Positions 33,273-42,251 of a stretch of DNA of 64,000 nucleotides are shown piece by piece. Every line of letters begins with the position of its first letter. The stretch's first letter is position 1. A model generated the notes under the pieces. That model did no database searches, was not told the DNA's origin, and was given only the letters and a program-made list of their open reading frames with translations. The translations under genes and the position numbers were made by a program. Source of the DNA: Tetraselmis striata (Eukaryota; Chlorophyta; Chlorodendrophyceae; Chlorodendrales; Chlorodendraceae); contig VCJN01002233.1 of NCBI GenBank assembly GCA_006384855.1, positions 62,001 through 126,000 of the forward strand, given 5' to 3'.

Positions 33273-33692
33273 ATGTCCGACTTCACCCTCGACGACCGCC
33301 TTGCCGGCGACAGCCTGGCTGTCCTCGATCTCGACCTGTGCACCGTCCGGCTGATGAACGACGCGCGCTACCCCTGGCTGCTGCTCGTTCCCATGCGCGC
33401 CGATGTCACCGAGCTTGTCGATCTCGGTGCCGACGACCGGCTGCGTCTGATCGAGGAAATCGCCGGCGCGAGCAAGGCCCTGAAAGCGGTCAGCGGCTGT
33501 GACAAGCTGAACGTCGGGGCGCTGGGCAACATGGTGCCGCAGCTGCATGTGCATATCGTTGCCAGGTTCGTCGGCGATGCCGCCTGGCCGGGGCCGGTGT
33601 GGGGCGCGGGCGCGGCCGAGCCTTATCCGGACGGGGCCGGGCGTGAACTGGCAGAGCGGCTTTCCCAGGCGGTGGCACGGGAAATCCAGTGA
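33273..33692 (+). CDS. HIT family nucleotide hydrolase
   Basis: A 139-residue histidine-triad protein. The active-site motif is QLHVHIVARF near residue 91, one position short of the classic HxHxHxx form because the first position is Gln. Such HxH variants occur in the bacterial sub-family. Substrates of the family are nucleotide phosphoramidates or dinucleotides. It lies 41 bases upstream of nudC, so the two nucleotide-handling enzymes are probably co-expressed. The gene is divergent from the acyl-CoA synthetase gene across 200 bases. Confidence 0.9.
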   Translation: MSDFTLDDRLAGDSLAVLDLDLCTVRLMNDARYPWLLLVPMRADVTELVDLGADDRLRLIEEIAGASKALKAVSGCDKLNVGALGNMVPQLHVHIVARFVGDAAWPGPVWGAGAAEPYPDGAGRELAERLSQAVAREIQ

Positions 33693-33733
33693 GCCCGCAG
33701 CACCGCATGGTGTGACACGAGGACGATGAACGC

Positions 33734-34675
33734 ATGAACGACCTGCCGCAGATCGGTTTCGATTTCGCCTTCAAGGGCAATCCGCTCGAGCGCCAGTCCG
33801 AGCATCGCGGCGACGCCGCCTGGTTCGAGGCGCACCGCCGCTCCGACGTCGCCCGCTTTTTGCTCATGTGCGAAGGACGCCCGGTGATCGACATCGCGGA
33901 CGGGCGGCTCGACATCCTGCACGCCCGCCCGCTTGGCGACGACCTTGCCATGATCGTCGACGACAGCGTTCTGCTCGGCTTCCGCGAGCCGGATGCGTCC
34001 CCCGTCTTCGCCGTTCCGCTGGCGCGCTCGGTGGAGGACATCGAGGCCGCATATGCCAATCTGAAATGCATCGACACGCGCTCGCTCGCCGTGCAGGGCG
34101 TTTTGCCGCCCGGCTACCTCGGACTTCTGGCGCAGGCCAGCGCGCTTTTGCACTGGCACGCGACCCATCGCTTCTGTTCGCGTTGCGGCGCGCCCAGCAC
34201 CATGACCCAGGGGGGCTATCGCCGCGACTGCCCGTCCTGCGGCGGCCTGCATTTCCCGCGCACCGATCCGGTGGCGATCATGCTCGTCACCGATGGCGAC
34301 CGCTGCCTGATGGGGCGCCCGCCGCGCCTGCCGGAAGGGGTGTTCTCGACGCTCGCCGGGTTCATCGAGCCGGGCGAGACCATCGAGGAAGCTGTGCGGC
34401 GCGAGGTGATGGAGGAAGCGGGCGTTCATGTCGGCGCCGTCAGCTACCGTGCGAGCCAGCCCTGGCCGTTCCCCGCCTCGCTGATGATCGGCTGCGAGGG
34501 CCGCGCCGAGAGCACCGAGATCCGCATGGACGAGACCGAGCTTGAGGCCTGCCGCTGGTTCAGCCGCGACGAGACGCTTGCCATGCTGGAGGAGCGTCAC
34601 CCCGAGGGGCTGAAGATCCCGCCGCCGCTGTCCATCGCCCATTGGCTGATTCGCTCCTGGGTGGAGGCGGACTGA
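33734..34675 (+). CDS. nudC: NAD(+) diphosphatase
   Basis: A 313-residue Nudix hydrolase that splits NAD(H) and can remove NAD caps from RNA. The zinc ribbon is FCSRCGAP and CPSCGGLHFPR (about residues 149-178). The Nudix box GFIEPGETIEEAVRREVMEEAG follows near 210. The NudC-specific signature SQPWPFPASLM is present, which separates it from other Nudix enzymes. It follows the HIT gene and precedes the EI24-like gene. Confidence 0.96.
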   Translation: MNDLPQIGFDFAFKGNPLERQSEHRGDAAWFEAHRRSDVARFLLMCEGRPVIDIADGRLDILHARPLGDDLAMIVDDSVLLGFREPDASPVFAVPLARSVEDIEAAYANLKCIDTRSLAVQGVLPPGYLGLLAQASALLHWHATHRFCSRCGAPSTMTQGGYRRDCPSCGGLHFPRTDPVAIMLVTDGDRCLMGRPPRLPEGVFSTLAGFIEPGETIEEAVRREVMEEAGVHVGAVSYRASQPWPFPASLMIGCEGRAESTEIRMDETELEACRWFSRDETLAMLEERHPEGLKIPPPLSIAHWLIRSWVEAD

Positions 34676-34755
34676 CCGGCGCGGCTTGTGCCGAGCGGTC
34701 CCGTTACCTACCTGAAGCGGACCGACATGCCCCCGAATCAGGACGTCCGACGAAA

Positions 34756-35436
34756 ATGATTTCCTCCGCGCTGCGCGCACTCACCCAGATTTTCGAACAG
34801 CCGCTGCGCGCGATCTTCTGGAAGACGCTTGGCTATACGCTGCTGTTGCTCCTGCTGGTCTGGGTGGCATTGAACGCGGCCGTCGCGACACTGGTGACCC
34901 TTCCCTATCCCTGGCTGGAAACGGTGCTCTCGCTGCTCACGGGGATCGGCGCGATCTTCGTGCTCGGCTATCTGGTTGCGCCCGTCACGGCGGTGATCGC
35001 CGGCATCCTGCAAGACGATATCGCCGAGGTCGTCGAACGGGGAAGCTATCCGCAGGACCCGCCGGGACGGCCGATGCCGCTTGCAGAGGCGATTCCCCAG
35101 GCGATCAAGTTCACCGGCGTGGTGATCCTCGGCAATATCTTTGCGCTGTTCCTGCTGTTGGTGCCCGGCGTCAACCTGATCGCCTTCTTTGTCGTCAACG
35201 GCTATCTGCTCGGCCGCGAGTTCTTCGAATTTGCCGCGATGCGGCACAGGCCGCCGGCGGAGGCGCGCGCCTTTCGCCAGGCCCACTCTGGAACGGTTTT
35301 TCTGTCCGGGCTGGCGATCGCGGGTTTTCTGGCGGTTCCCTTCCTCAACCTGCTGACGCCGATTTTCGCGACCGTGATGATGGTGCATCTGAACAAGCGC
35401 CTTACCTATACGTCATCGCAATTGCGTCCCGATTGA
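34756..35436 (+). CDS. EI24/CysZ-like integral membrane protein
   Basis: A 226-residue membrane protein with about four hydrophobic segments (near residues 22-45, 55-78, 115-140 and 178-200). The fold type, called EI24 or CysZ-like in annotation, includes sulfate-transport-related proteins. The segment GYLLGREFFEFAAMRHRPP is a family hallmark. Actual transport of sulfate is not shown by its context. The ATG at 34756 is preferred; upstream in-frame codons overlap nudC and are not hydrophobic. Confidence 0.75.
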   Translation: MISSALRALTQIFEQPLRAIFWKTLGYTLLLLLLVWVALNAAVATLVTLPYPWLETVLSLLTGIGAIFVLGYLVAPVTAVIAGILQDDIAEVVERGSYPQDPPGRPMPLAEAIPQAIKFTGVVILGNIFALFLLLVPGVNLIAFFVVNGYLLGREFFEFAAMRHRPPAEARAFRQAHSGTVFLSGLAIAGFLAVPFLNLLTPIFATVMMVHLNKRLTYTSSQLRPD

Positions 35437-35512
35437 CGGCTTTCCCGCGACGCCGCGGACGTCCCTCGCTGTGCTGTTGCCAATCCCGATCCGCCTTGGC
35501 CGATAGGATATT

Positions 35513-35541
35513 TTGACGTGCCGCCGCGATGGGGGTAGAAG
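35513..35541 (+). promoter_or_regulatory. Candidate promoter of the sdh operon
   Basis: TTGACG (35513-35518) is followed after 17 bases by TAGAAG (35536-35541). The first box matches the alphaproteobacterial consensus well, the second only partly. It lies about 75 bases before the sdhC start, with a TTACGTAA palindrome (35574-35581) just downstream. Confidence 0.4.
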
Positions 35542-35565
35542 GCTGCAATACAAGCCCCTGTTATA

Positions 35566-35581
35566 GCTAACGTTTACGTAA
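35566..35581. promoter_or_regulatory. TTTACGTAA palindrome upstream of sdhC
   Basis: GCTAACGTTTACGTAA contains the self-complementary TTACGTAA (35574-35581). The same core, as TTTACGTAAA, lies in front of mdh at 45541-45550, and a 14-base match (GCTAACGTTTACGT) lies at 56307-56320 on the other strand. It lies 36 bases before sdhC. The bound regulator is unknown. Confidence 0.4.
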
Positions 35582-35616
35582 GCGGTAGATGCTGAGGGGA
35601 GACGGGAGAACAACCC

Positions 35617-36015
35617 ATGCCGGATGTCGGGATGAAAAACAGCAGGCCACTGTCGCCGCATATCCAGATCTACAAGCCCATCATGACCATGGTCATGTCG
35701 ATCCTGCACCGCATCACGGGCGCTGCATTGTATTTCGGCACGATCCTGGTCGCCTGGTGGCTGGTGTCCGCGGCAGCGGGGCCGGCCTATTTCGAATTCG
35801 TGAACGGGATTTTCGGATCCTTCCTCGGACGGCTGGTGCTGTTCGGCTTCACCTGGGCGCTGATCCACCACATGCTCGGCGGCCTGCGCCATTTCATCTG
35901 GGACATGGGCTACGGCTTCGGCACGGAGGCGCGCGAATGGCTCGCCCGCGCCACGATCATCGGCTCCGTCGCGGTCACGATCCTGCTGTGGGTCATCGGC
36001 TACGCGGTTCGCTGA
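35617..36015 (+). CDS. sdhC: Succinate dehydrogenase cytochrome b556 subunit
   Basis: A 132-residue membrane anchor subunit with three helices. The family start [11 protein letters not shown] is followed by SILHRITG, whose Ser and Arg line the quinone site. The heme-ligand histidine is probably in [15 protein letters not shown]. With SdhD it holds SdhAB at the membrane and passes electrons to ubiquinone. An alternative start at 35632 would be six residues shorter by one ATG. Confidence 0.95.
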   Translation: MPDVGMKNSRPLSPHIQIYKPIMTMVMSILHRITGAALYFGTILVAWWLVSAAAGPAYFEFVNGIFGSFLGRLVLFGFTWALIHHMLGGLRHFIWDMGYGFGTEAREWLARATIIGSVAVTILLWVIGYAVR

Positions 36016-36028
36016 GGGAGATGAGACG

Positions 36029-36412
36029 ATGAATGACATGCGCACGCCTCTCGGCAGGGTCCGCGGGCTTGGCTCGGCCAAGGACGGGACCTCGCATTTC
36101 TGGCGCCAGCGGGTCACCGCCGTGGCCAATGTGGTGCTGATTTCCTTTTTCGTGGTTCTGGTCGTGGCCCTTCAGGGCGGCGATTACGCGAGCGTTTCCG
36201 CGGCTTTGGCCAACCCGCTCGTCGCGATCGTCCTGCTCCTCGTGATCCTCTCCGCCGTCTATCACATGAAGCTCGGCATGCAGGTGATCATCGAGGACTA
36301 CATCCACGGCGAAGGCCTGAAATTCCTCGCCCTGATGGGCAACATCTTCTTCTCGACGTTCATCGGCCTCGCGTCGGTGTTCGCCGTTCTCAAGATCAGC
36401 TTCGGAGGCTGA
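36029..36412 (+). CDS. sdhD: Succinate dehydrogenase hydrophobic membrane anchor subunit
   Basis: A 127-residue protein with three membrane helices. The early motif [22 protein letters not shown] is typical of alphaproteobacterial SdhD, and [22 protein letters not shown] contains the heme and quinone region residues. It begins 13 bases after sdhC and ends 4 bases before sdhA. Confidence 0.95.
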   Translation: MNDMRTPLGRVRGLGSAKDGTSHFWRQRVTAVANVVLISFFVVLVVALQGGDYASVSAALANPLVAIVLLLVILSAVYHMKLGMQVIIEDYIHGEGLKFLALMGNIFFSTFIGLASVFAVLKISFGG

Positions 36413-36416
36413 ATAC

Positions 36417-38246
36417 ATGGCAGGACAAGCCTATACCTTCGTCGATCACAGCTATGACGTTGTGGTGGTCGGAGCCGGTGGCGCGGGCCTCAGGGCCACC
36501 CTTGGCATGGCAGAGCAGGGCCTCAAGACCGCCTGCATTTCAAAGGTGTTCCCGACCCGCTCTCACACTGTCGCGGCGCAGGGAGGCATCGCGGCCTCGC
36601 TTGGCAATATGGGCCCGGACCACTGGCAGTGGCACATGTATGACACTGTCAAGGGCTCGGACTGGCTCGGCGATACGGACGCGATGGAATACCTCGCCCG
36701 CGAGGCGCCCAAGGCGGTCTATGAGCTGGAGCATTACGGTGTGCCGTTTTCCCGCACGGAAGAGGGCAAGATCTATCAGCGTCCCTTCGGCGGCCATACG
36801 ACGGAGTTCGGCGAGGGCCCGCCGGTGCAACGCACCTGCGCCGCCGCCGACCGGACCGGCCACGCCATCCTGCACACGCTTTATGGCCAGAGCCTCAAGC
36901 ACAACGCGGAATTCTATATCGAGTATTTCGCGACCGACCTGATCATGTCCGAGGATGGCCGGTGCCAGGGTGTCGTCGCCTGGAAGCTGGAAGACGGCAC
37001 GATGCATGTCTTCAACGCCAAGACCACGGTGCTGGCCACCGGTGGCTATGGGCGGGCCTATTTCTCGGCCACATCGGCCCATACCTGCACCGGTGACGGT
37101 GGCGGCATGGTGGCTCGCGCGGGTCTGCCGCTTCAGGACATGGAGTTCGTGCAGTTCCACCCGACCGGCATCTACGGCTCGGGCTGTCTGATCACCGAAG
37201 GCGCGCGCGGTGAAGGTGGATACCTCACCAACTCCGAGGGCGAGCGGTTCATGGAACGCTACGCGCCGACCTACAAGGACCTTGCCAGCCGCGATGTGGT
37301 GTCCCGTTGCATGACGATGGAGATCCGCGAAGGGCGCGGTGTGGGCGAGAACAAGGATCATATCCACCTGCACCTGAACCATCTTCCGCCGGAGACACTG
37401 GACCTGCGCCTGCCGGGTATCTCCGAAAGCGCCCGCATCTTCGCCGGTGTGGATCTGACGAAAGAGCCGATCCCGGTTCTGCCGACGGTGCATTACAACA
37501 TGGGCGGTATCCCGACGAACTACTGGGGCGAGGTTCTGAACCCGACCAAGAAAAACCCGAATGCCGTGGTTCCGGGCCTCATGGCCGTGGGTGAAGCGGG
37601 CTGCGCCTCGGTGCACGGGGCGAACCGGCTTGGCTCCAACAGCCTGATCGACCTCGTGGTGTTCGGCCGTGCGGCCGCGATCAAGGCAGGCGAAGTGGTG
37701 GACCCGGACGCGTCGAACCCGGCGCTGAACCAGGCTTCGCTCGACAAGGCAATCGCCCGGTTCGACGATATCCGCCATGCCGACGGGGGCACGCCCACCG
37801 CCGAGCTGAGGCTGGAGATGCAGCAGGCCATGCAGTCCGATGCCGCGGTGTTCCGCACCGACAAGACGCTGGCCGAGGGTGTGACCAAAATGGAGGCCAT
37901 TGCGGCCAAGATCGACGATCTGCACGTCACCGACCGGAGCCTGATCTGGAACTCCGACCTGATGGAAACGCTGGAGCTGACCAATCTGATGCCCAACGCG
38001 ATCACCACGGTCTATGGCGCCGAGGCGCGCAAGGAAAGCCGTGGCGCGCATGCTCGCGAGGACTATAAGGACGGTCCCCTCGGCGGTCGCAACGACGACG
38101 ACTGGCGCAAGCATACGCTTGCCTGGGTCGCCGAGGACGGCAAGGTCAGGCTCGACTATCGCGCCGTCGTGACCGAGCCGCTGACGACCCTGGCCGAGGG
38201 CGGCATCGATCCCAAGAAGATCGCGCCCAAGGCACGCGTCTACTGA
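36417..38246 (+). CDS. sdhA: Succinate dehydrogenase flavoprotein subunit
   Basis: A 609-residue catalytic subunit with covalently bound FAD. The FAD motif [13 protein letters not shown] opens the protein, [11 protein letters not shown]-like residues ([15 protein letters not shown]) carry the flavin-linked histidine, and the active-site segment [21 protein letters not shown] is intact. Several variable positions ([27 protein letters not shown]) remind me of Rhodobacteraceae SdhA rather than rhizobial SdhA. That is recollection, not an alignment. Its usual partner sdhB is displaced by a methyltransferase gene. Confidence 0.97.
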   Translation: MAGQAYTFVDHSYDVVVVGAGGAGLRATLGMAEQGLKTACISKVFPTRSHTVAAQGGIAASLGNMGPDHWQWHMYDTVKGSDWLGDTDAMEYLAREAPKAVYELEHYGVPFSRTEEGKIYQRPFGGHTTEFGEGPPVQRTCAAADRTGHAILHTLYGQSLKHNAEFYIEYFATDLIMSEDGRCQGVVAWKLEDGTMHVFNAKTTVLATGGYGRAYFSATSAHTCTGDGGGMVARAGLPLQDMEFVQFHPTGIYGSGCLITEGARGEGGYLTNSEGERFMERYAPTYKDLASRDVVSRCMTMEIREGRGVGENKDHIHLHLNHLPPETLDLRLPGISESARIFAGVDLTKEPIPVLPTVHYNMGGIPTNYWGEVLNPTKKNPNAVVPGLMAVGEAGCASVHGANRLGSNSLIDLVVFGRAAAIKAGEVVDPDASNPALNQASLDKAIARFDDIRHADGGTPTAELRLEMQQAMQSDAAVFRTDKTLAEGVTKMEAIAAKIDDLHVTDRSLIWNSDLMETLELTNLMPNAITTVYGAEARKESRGAHAREDYKDGPLGGRNDDDWRKHTLAWVAEDGKVRLDYRAVVTEPLTTLAEGGIDPKKIAPKARVY

Positions 38247-38281
38247 GCACGCGCCCGCCGGGCAGCGAAAGGCGAAACTCC

Positions 38282-39127
38282 ATGTCGATTGCGGCAAGGT
38301 ATACGGATGTGAACTCTCCCTTCGGCACCTATCGTGCCGGGGGGCGGGCGCGCTTCGCCTGGGCGCTGGCCGACCGGCACGAACTGTCGCCGCGCTGGCG
38401 CAAGCGCCTGCGGGCCTTTGTCGCCAGTCACTATCGCGGACCGTTCGACCGCGAGGCCGATGGCCTGCGCTTTCGCCTTTACCCGGAGGCCAATTACGAC
38501 GATCGCAAGATCATGGCGCGTGGCCGCCTGCCGGAACGCGCCGAACACGGACTGTTGTCGCAGCTTCTCGGCCCCGGTGTCGTTTTCGTCGACATCGGCG
38601 CCAATGTCGGCAGCTACAGCCTCGATGCCGCCCGTCGCGGCGCCCGGGTGCTGGCGATCGAGGCGGACAGCGATACGGCCGCCAAGCTCGCCTTCAACCT
38701 GGCCGCCAACCGGCTGGGCGATGTCGAGGTGGAAAATGTCGCGGTCGGCGCCCGCGACGAGGTGCTCGAGCTGTGGAGCGAACCGTCGAACTGCGGTTTC
38801 GCGACGCTGGTCAGCGACCTGACGACCGGGGAATGGGCCGGCGACTGGCGGTCCCGTTCCGTGCAGGTCCGCCCGCTTGCGGATATTCTGGCGGACCACC
38901 GCATCGACCGTGTCGACGTGTTGAAGATCGACGTGGAGGGCTTTGAGGACCGGGCCTTGCTGCCCTATCTGCAGGGACTGGACGACAGCGACCTTCCGGG
39001 CGCCATCCTGCTGGAGACGAACTGCCGGGAGCACTGGCAGGACGATTGCATTTCACGGCTTAAGGCGCGCGGCTACCGCGCGGCCGGGGCGACCAAGGAC
39101 AACACGATCTTCAGGCGGTCCGCCTGA
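38282..39127 (+). CDS. FkbM family methyltransferase inside the sdh operon
   Basis: A 281-residue SAM-dependent methyltransferase. The SAM-binding motif [15 protein letters not shown] starts near residue 100, an acidic residue in AIEADSD ends strand two, and [16 protein letters not shown] is the FkbM family hallmark. Members mostly O-methylate sugars or secondary metabolites; the substrate here is unknown. It lies 35 bases after sdhA and 55 bases before sdhB in the same orientation, an unusual place. The gene has the same high GC as its neighbours, so any insertion is not recent or came from a similar genome. Confidence 0.85.
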   Translation: MSIAARYTDVNSPFGTYRAGGRARFAWALADRHELSPRWRKRLRAFVASHYRGPFDREADGLRFRLYPEANYDDRKIMARGRLPERAEHGLLSQLLGPGVVFVDIGANVGSYSLDAARRGARVLAIEADSDTAAKLAFNLAANRLGDVEVENVAVGARDEVLELWSEPSNCGFATLVSDLTTGEWAGDWRSRSVQVRPLADILADHRIDRVDVLKIDVEGFEDRALLPYLQGLDDSDLPGAILLETNCREHWQDDCISRLKARGYRAAGATKDNTIFRRSA

Positions 39128-39182
39128 AGATCAAGATGACGAGGCCGCCGACGACGGCGGGCCAAACGCGGAGCGAAACGAG

Positions 39183-39965
39183 ATGGTACAGCTGACGCTT
39201 CCCAAGAACTCCCAGGTGACGGAGGGCAAGGTCTGGGACAAGCCGACCGGCGCCAACCACCTGCACGAGTTCCGGATCTACCGCTGGAACCCGGACGACG
39301 GGCGCAACCCGCGCGTCGACACCTATTTCATCGACAAGGATGACTGCGGCCCGATGGTCCTCGACGGTCTGATCTACATCAAGGACAAGATCGACCCGAC
39401 GCTGACCTTCCGCCGCTCCTGCCGCGAGGGCATCTGCGGGTCCTGCGCGATGAACATCGACGGCACCAACACGCTGGCCTGCACCAAGGGCATGGAAGAG
39501 ATCGGCGCCGGTCCGGTGAAGATCTATCCGCTGCCGCACATGCCGGTGGTCAAGGACCTGGTGCCGGACCTGACGCGCTTCTACGCCCAGCACCGCTCCA
39601 TCGAGCCCTGGCTGAAGACGACGACGCCGGCTCCGGAAAAGGAGTGGCGCCAGTCCCACGAGGACCGCGCCAAGCTCGACGGGCTCTATGAGTGCATTCT
39701 CTGTGCCTGCTGCTCGACCTCCTGTCCGAGCTACTGGTGGAACGGCGACCGCTACCTCGGCCCGGCCGTGCTGCTGCAGGCCTACCGCTGGCTGATCGAC
39801 AGCCGCGACGAGGCGACCGGCGAGCGTCTGGACGATCTGGAAGACCCCTTCCGCCTGTACCGCTGCCACACGATCATGAACTGTTCGCAGGCCTGCCCCA
39901 AGGGCCTGAACCCGGCGAAGGCCATCGCCGAGATCAAGAAGATGATGGTCGAACGCCGCGTCTGA
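39183..39965 (+). CDS. sdhB: Succinate dehydrogenase iron-sulfur subunit
   Basis: A 260-residue subunit that carries three iron-sulfur clusters. Cysteines for the 2Fe-2S cluster are in [16 protein letters not shown], and the 4Fe-4S and 3Fe-4S sets in [16 protein letters not shown] and [17 protein letters not shown]. The ATG at 39183 gives the normal family length and start; longer in-frame versions overlap the methyltransferase gene. A terminator follows. Confidence 0.97.
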   Translation: MVQLTLPKNSQVTEGKVWDKPTGANHLHEFRIYRWNPDDGRNPRVDTYFIDKDDCGPMVLDGLIYIKDKIDPTLTFRRSCREGICGSCAMNIDGTNTLACTKGMEEIGAGPVKIYPLPHMPVVKDLVPDLTRFYAQHRSIEPWLKTTTPAPEKEWRQSHEDRAKLDGLYECILCACCSTSCPSYWWNGDRYLGPAVLLQAYRWLIDSRDEATGERLDDLEDPFRLYRCHTIMNCSQACPKGLNPAKAIAEIKKMMVERRV

Positions 39966-39997
39966 CGCGCTCGGGCTTTCATCGCCGAAAAGTCGAA

Positions 39998-40022
39998 AGC
40001 CGTCCCTCGGGGCGGCTTTTTG
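39998..40022 (+). terminator. Rho-independent terminator after sdhB
   Basis: AGCCGTCCC (39998-40006) pairs with GGGGCGGCT (40009-40017) with one G-U pair, followed by a run of five T. It lies 33 bases after the sdhB stop. Confidence 0.85.
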
Positions 40023-40102
40023 CTGTGCGCAGGGCTTGAGTTCAACCCTGCGATGTGCTCGAATGTTCGTGTTTTGTTCATTTTCAATTTGGAGACGAGG
40101 CG

Positions 40103-40480
40103 ATGCACAGGAGCCGGTTGGGCGTGGTGGTGATCGACTGTCAGGGCGAGGATGCTGCGGAGCATGAAGCGTTCTGGGCAGCCGCGCTTGGACGGGAGCG
40201 CGAGTCAGAACCGATCGATCCGAAATACCGCGATCTCAAGGGCCCGGAGGCAGAGGTCCGGGTTCTGGTCCAGGCCGTGGATCACGCCCCGCGCGTTCAT
40301 TTCGACATCGAGACGGACGACATCGAGGCGGAGGTCGGGCGGCTGGAGCGGCTCGGCGCGACGCGGGTTGCGGCGCTCAAGGGCTGGGTGGTGATGCAGG
40401 CGCCGAGCGGTCACCGCTTCTGCGTGGTCAAGCCTCAGCGTCCGGATTTTGCCGAGAATGCAAACGTCTGGGCAGAGTGA
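40103..40480 (+). CDS. Glyoxalase/VOC family protein
   Basis: A 125-residue protein of the vicinal oxygen chelate fold. It starts with a strand that includes VVIDCQGEDAAEHEAFWAAALG, characteristic of the glyoxalase-like sub-family, and ends with a paired strand VVMQAPSGHRFCVVKP. VHFDIETDDIEAEVGRLERLGA is the usual middle motif. The metal site and reaction cannot be settled. The ATG at 40103 follows GGAGACGAGG. It starts a small accessory region. The next 234 bases (40481-40714) show no gene. Confidence 0.85.
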   Translation: MHRSRLGVVVIDCQGEDAAEHEAFWAAALGRERESEPIDPKYRDLKGPEAEVRVLVQAVDHAPRVHFDIETDDIEAEVGRLERLGATRVAALKGWVVMQAPSGHRFCVVKPQRPDFAENANVWAE

Positions 40481-40714
40481 TCGCGGCGCGCGGACGGTTG
40501 GTGCATGCTGCCCGTCTTGAGCGGGCCGGGACAGCGGAGGCGCTGCCGTGAACGCCGTTTCGGCAAGACGGCGCTGGCGACACGTGGTCCGGGCTTTCCA
40601 GCGACGGATTGTCGGGGCGCGCCGCCTGCCGCTCGGCTTGCCGCCAGCCGGGTGCCGCAGTCGTGTCGCCGGTCATGCCCGCATGCGATCTGGCGGATGA
40701 ACCGAGGAGCGCCA

Positions 40715-41092
40715 TCAGCTCCACACGGGGCTGGTGAAGATCGCGACGCTCGACAGGAAGCCGACGGCCCAGGCGATCGAGCGCGGGGTGGCGCGGTCGC
40801 TCCAGTAGCAGGCGATGTAGATCAGCCGCGCGCCGATGAAAAGCCCGGCGAGTTGGTCGATCCAGCCGGCGTCGCCGCCCTGCCACAAGCCGACAATGAC
40901 CGCCACCGCGAAGATCGGGAAGGCCTCGAAGCCGTTCGCCTGTGCGCCGGCGGCGCGGGCGCGAAATCCGCTCTTCCAGTAGGCCGGGTCGCGCGGATTG
41001 GCATTGTCGAAGTCTTTCGACAGCTTCGCCGGGAAGGCGGAAAGGATCGGCAGGATGGCGGCCGCAAGAACGCACCAGATGGCGAATGGCAT
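40715..41092 (-). CDS. MAPEG family membrane protein
   Basis: A 125-residue membrane protein with four predicted helices. The segment RDPAYWKSGFRARAAGAQANGFEAFPIFAVAV carries the Arg, Ala-Asn-Glu pattern of MAPEG proteins (membrane-associated eicosanoid and glutathione metabolism). Bacterial members often have glutathione-related activity; none can be assigned here. The ATG at 41092 begins the first helix; longer in-frame options have no matching features. Confidence 0.85.
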   Translation of the reverse strand: MPFAIWCVLAAAILPILSAFPAKLSKDFDNANPRDPAYWKSGFRARAAGAQANGFEAFPIFAVAVIVGLWQGGDAGWIDQLAGLFIGARLIYIACYWSDRATPRSIAWAVGFLSSVAIFTSPVWS

Positions 41093-41278
41093 GGAAAATA
41101 TCCTGAGCTGACGGGTTGGCTGCCTCTTGCTTCTGGTTTTCGCCCTTTTCGTCGCCGCGTCAAGGTCGCAGCCCTTGCGCCCGGGGATTTGATCCAGCGC
41201 ATGGCGCGCGGGGGCGGCGGATGCTGTGTCTTGGAAAATGGCCTGGGAGGTCATCACCACACCAAGGAGACAGGACGC

Positions 41279-41641
41279 ATGGCCGTCAGTGACTGGAATG
41301 CCTTTATCGCCCAGACAGATGCGCGCATGGGCGAGCTTCGCAGCGGGATTCCCGGTGTCGCGAAGGGGTTTCACGAGATCGCCCGCTCGGCGATCGGGGC
41401 AGGCGCGCTCGATTCCAAGACCAAGGAGCTGATCGCGCTGTCCATCGGTATCACGGTCAGATGCGACGGCTGTCTCGCCTATCACGCCAAGGCCGCCGCC
41501 CGATACGGCGCGACGCGTGAGGAGGTGATGGAGGCCATCGGTGTTGCCGTCTACATGGGCGGCGGCCCGTCGATGATTTACGGCGCCGAGGCGCTGGCGG
41601 CCTTCGACAGCTTTTCCGGTTCGCGTACGGATGCCGGATAG
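41279..41641 (+). CDS. Carboxymuconolactone decarboxylase/AhpD-like protein
   Basis: A 120-residue helical protein. The CxxC pair and the following histidine of AhpD-like peroxidases are in RCDGCLAYHAKAAARYGAT near residue 62. KTKELIALSIGI is the usual preceding helix. The family includes peroxidase partners and decarboxylases; the CxxC points to thiol redox chemistry. AAGGAGAC lies before the ATG. A second gene of this family lies at 43653. Confidence 0.9.
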   Translation: MAVSDWNAFIAQTDARMGELRSGIPGVAKGFHEIARSAIGAGALDSKTKELIALSIGITVRCDGCLAYHAKAAARYGATREEVMEAIGVAVYMGGGPSMIYGAEALAAFDSFSGSRTDAG

Positions 41642-41769
41642 CCTCGCGATCCCAATCTCGTCACGAAGTCGCCGGAACTCATCCGGGTTTCGTCATACTG
41701 GCGTTTTGCCGGAACGTTACAGCTTCCCGCGGGTTGAAGTGGGGCGTGTCGCAAACGGCAGGAACTGGC

Positions 41770-42219
41770 ATGACGACGACGATCTTGTTTGTATGCAATG
41801 ACAATGCGGGCCTCAGTCCGATGGCGGAGGCGTGTCTCAACGCCGTCAGCGACGGCAGCCTGCGCGCGTTTTCCGCCGGGCTTGTGCCTGCCAGCCATCT
41901 GGCCCCGGCAACTGCGCGTGTGCTGGCCGAAAACGGCATCCCCTCCGGCGGTCTTGTGCCCAAACCCTGGGAGCTGTTCGCCTTGCCGCACGCGCCCACA
42001 CCCGATGTCGTTGTTGCGCTGACGCCGGCGGTGGCGGCCGCGACCGGCCGGATCTGGGCGGGAGCGACCCGCCATGTGTGCTGGACGCTCGCGCCCGGGC
42101 GGGAGGCGGCAAGTCCGATCCAGCAAGCCCGAGACAGCTTCACGACGTTGCGGCGGGAAATCAGGATGCGATTCGCTGGCGGCGGGACCGATCGCCGCGT
42201 CTTGCGGCGATCGGCGTGA
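41770..42219 (+). CDS. Low-molecular-weight phosphatase/arsenate reductase-like protein, active site altered
   Basis: A 149-residue protein of the low-molecular-weight tyrosine phosphatase fold. The N-terminal loop reads FVCNDNAGLSPMAEA. The nucleophilic Cys and the Ser-Pro-Met-Ala-Glu run match the family, but the invariant phosphate-binding Arg is Leu (family: Cys, five residues, Arg, Ser). The Asp-Pro acid loop near the C terminus is also not obvious. It may be a pseudo-enzyme or have another substrate. No arsenic genes surround it. The ATG at 41770 begins at the fold's first strand. Confidence 0.72.
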   Translation: MTTTILFVCNDNAGLSPMAEACLNAVSDGSLRAFSAGLVPASHLAPATARVLAENGIPSGGLVPKPWELFALPHAPTPDVVVALTPAVAAATGRIWAGATRHVCWTLAPGREAASPIQQARDSFTTLRREIRMRFAGGGTDRRVLRRSA

Positions 42220-42251
42220 CAAGGTGCCCAATCGCCGGCGCCTTGCCTCCC

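Noticed and set aside
38943-39182. A longer sdhB beginning inside the methyltransferase gene
   Set aside because: The extra 80 residues lack similarity to SdhB and overlap a clear FkbM protein in another frame. The ATG at 39183 gives the family start.
40481-40714. A gene in the spacer between the VOC and MAPEG genes
   Set aside because: Open frames exist on both strands but give Arg-rich, motif-free products typical of GC-rich non-coding DNA.
41770-42219. An arsenic resistance operon
   Set aside because: The ArsC-like protein lacks the active-site Arg and no arsR, arsB or acr3 gene is nearby.
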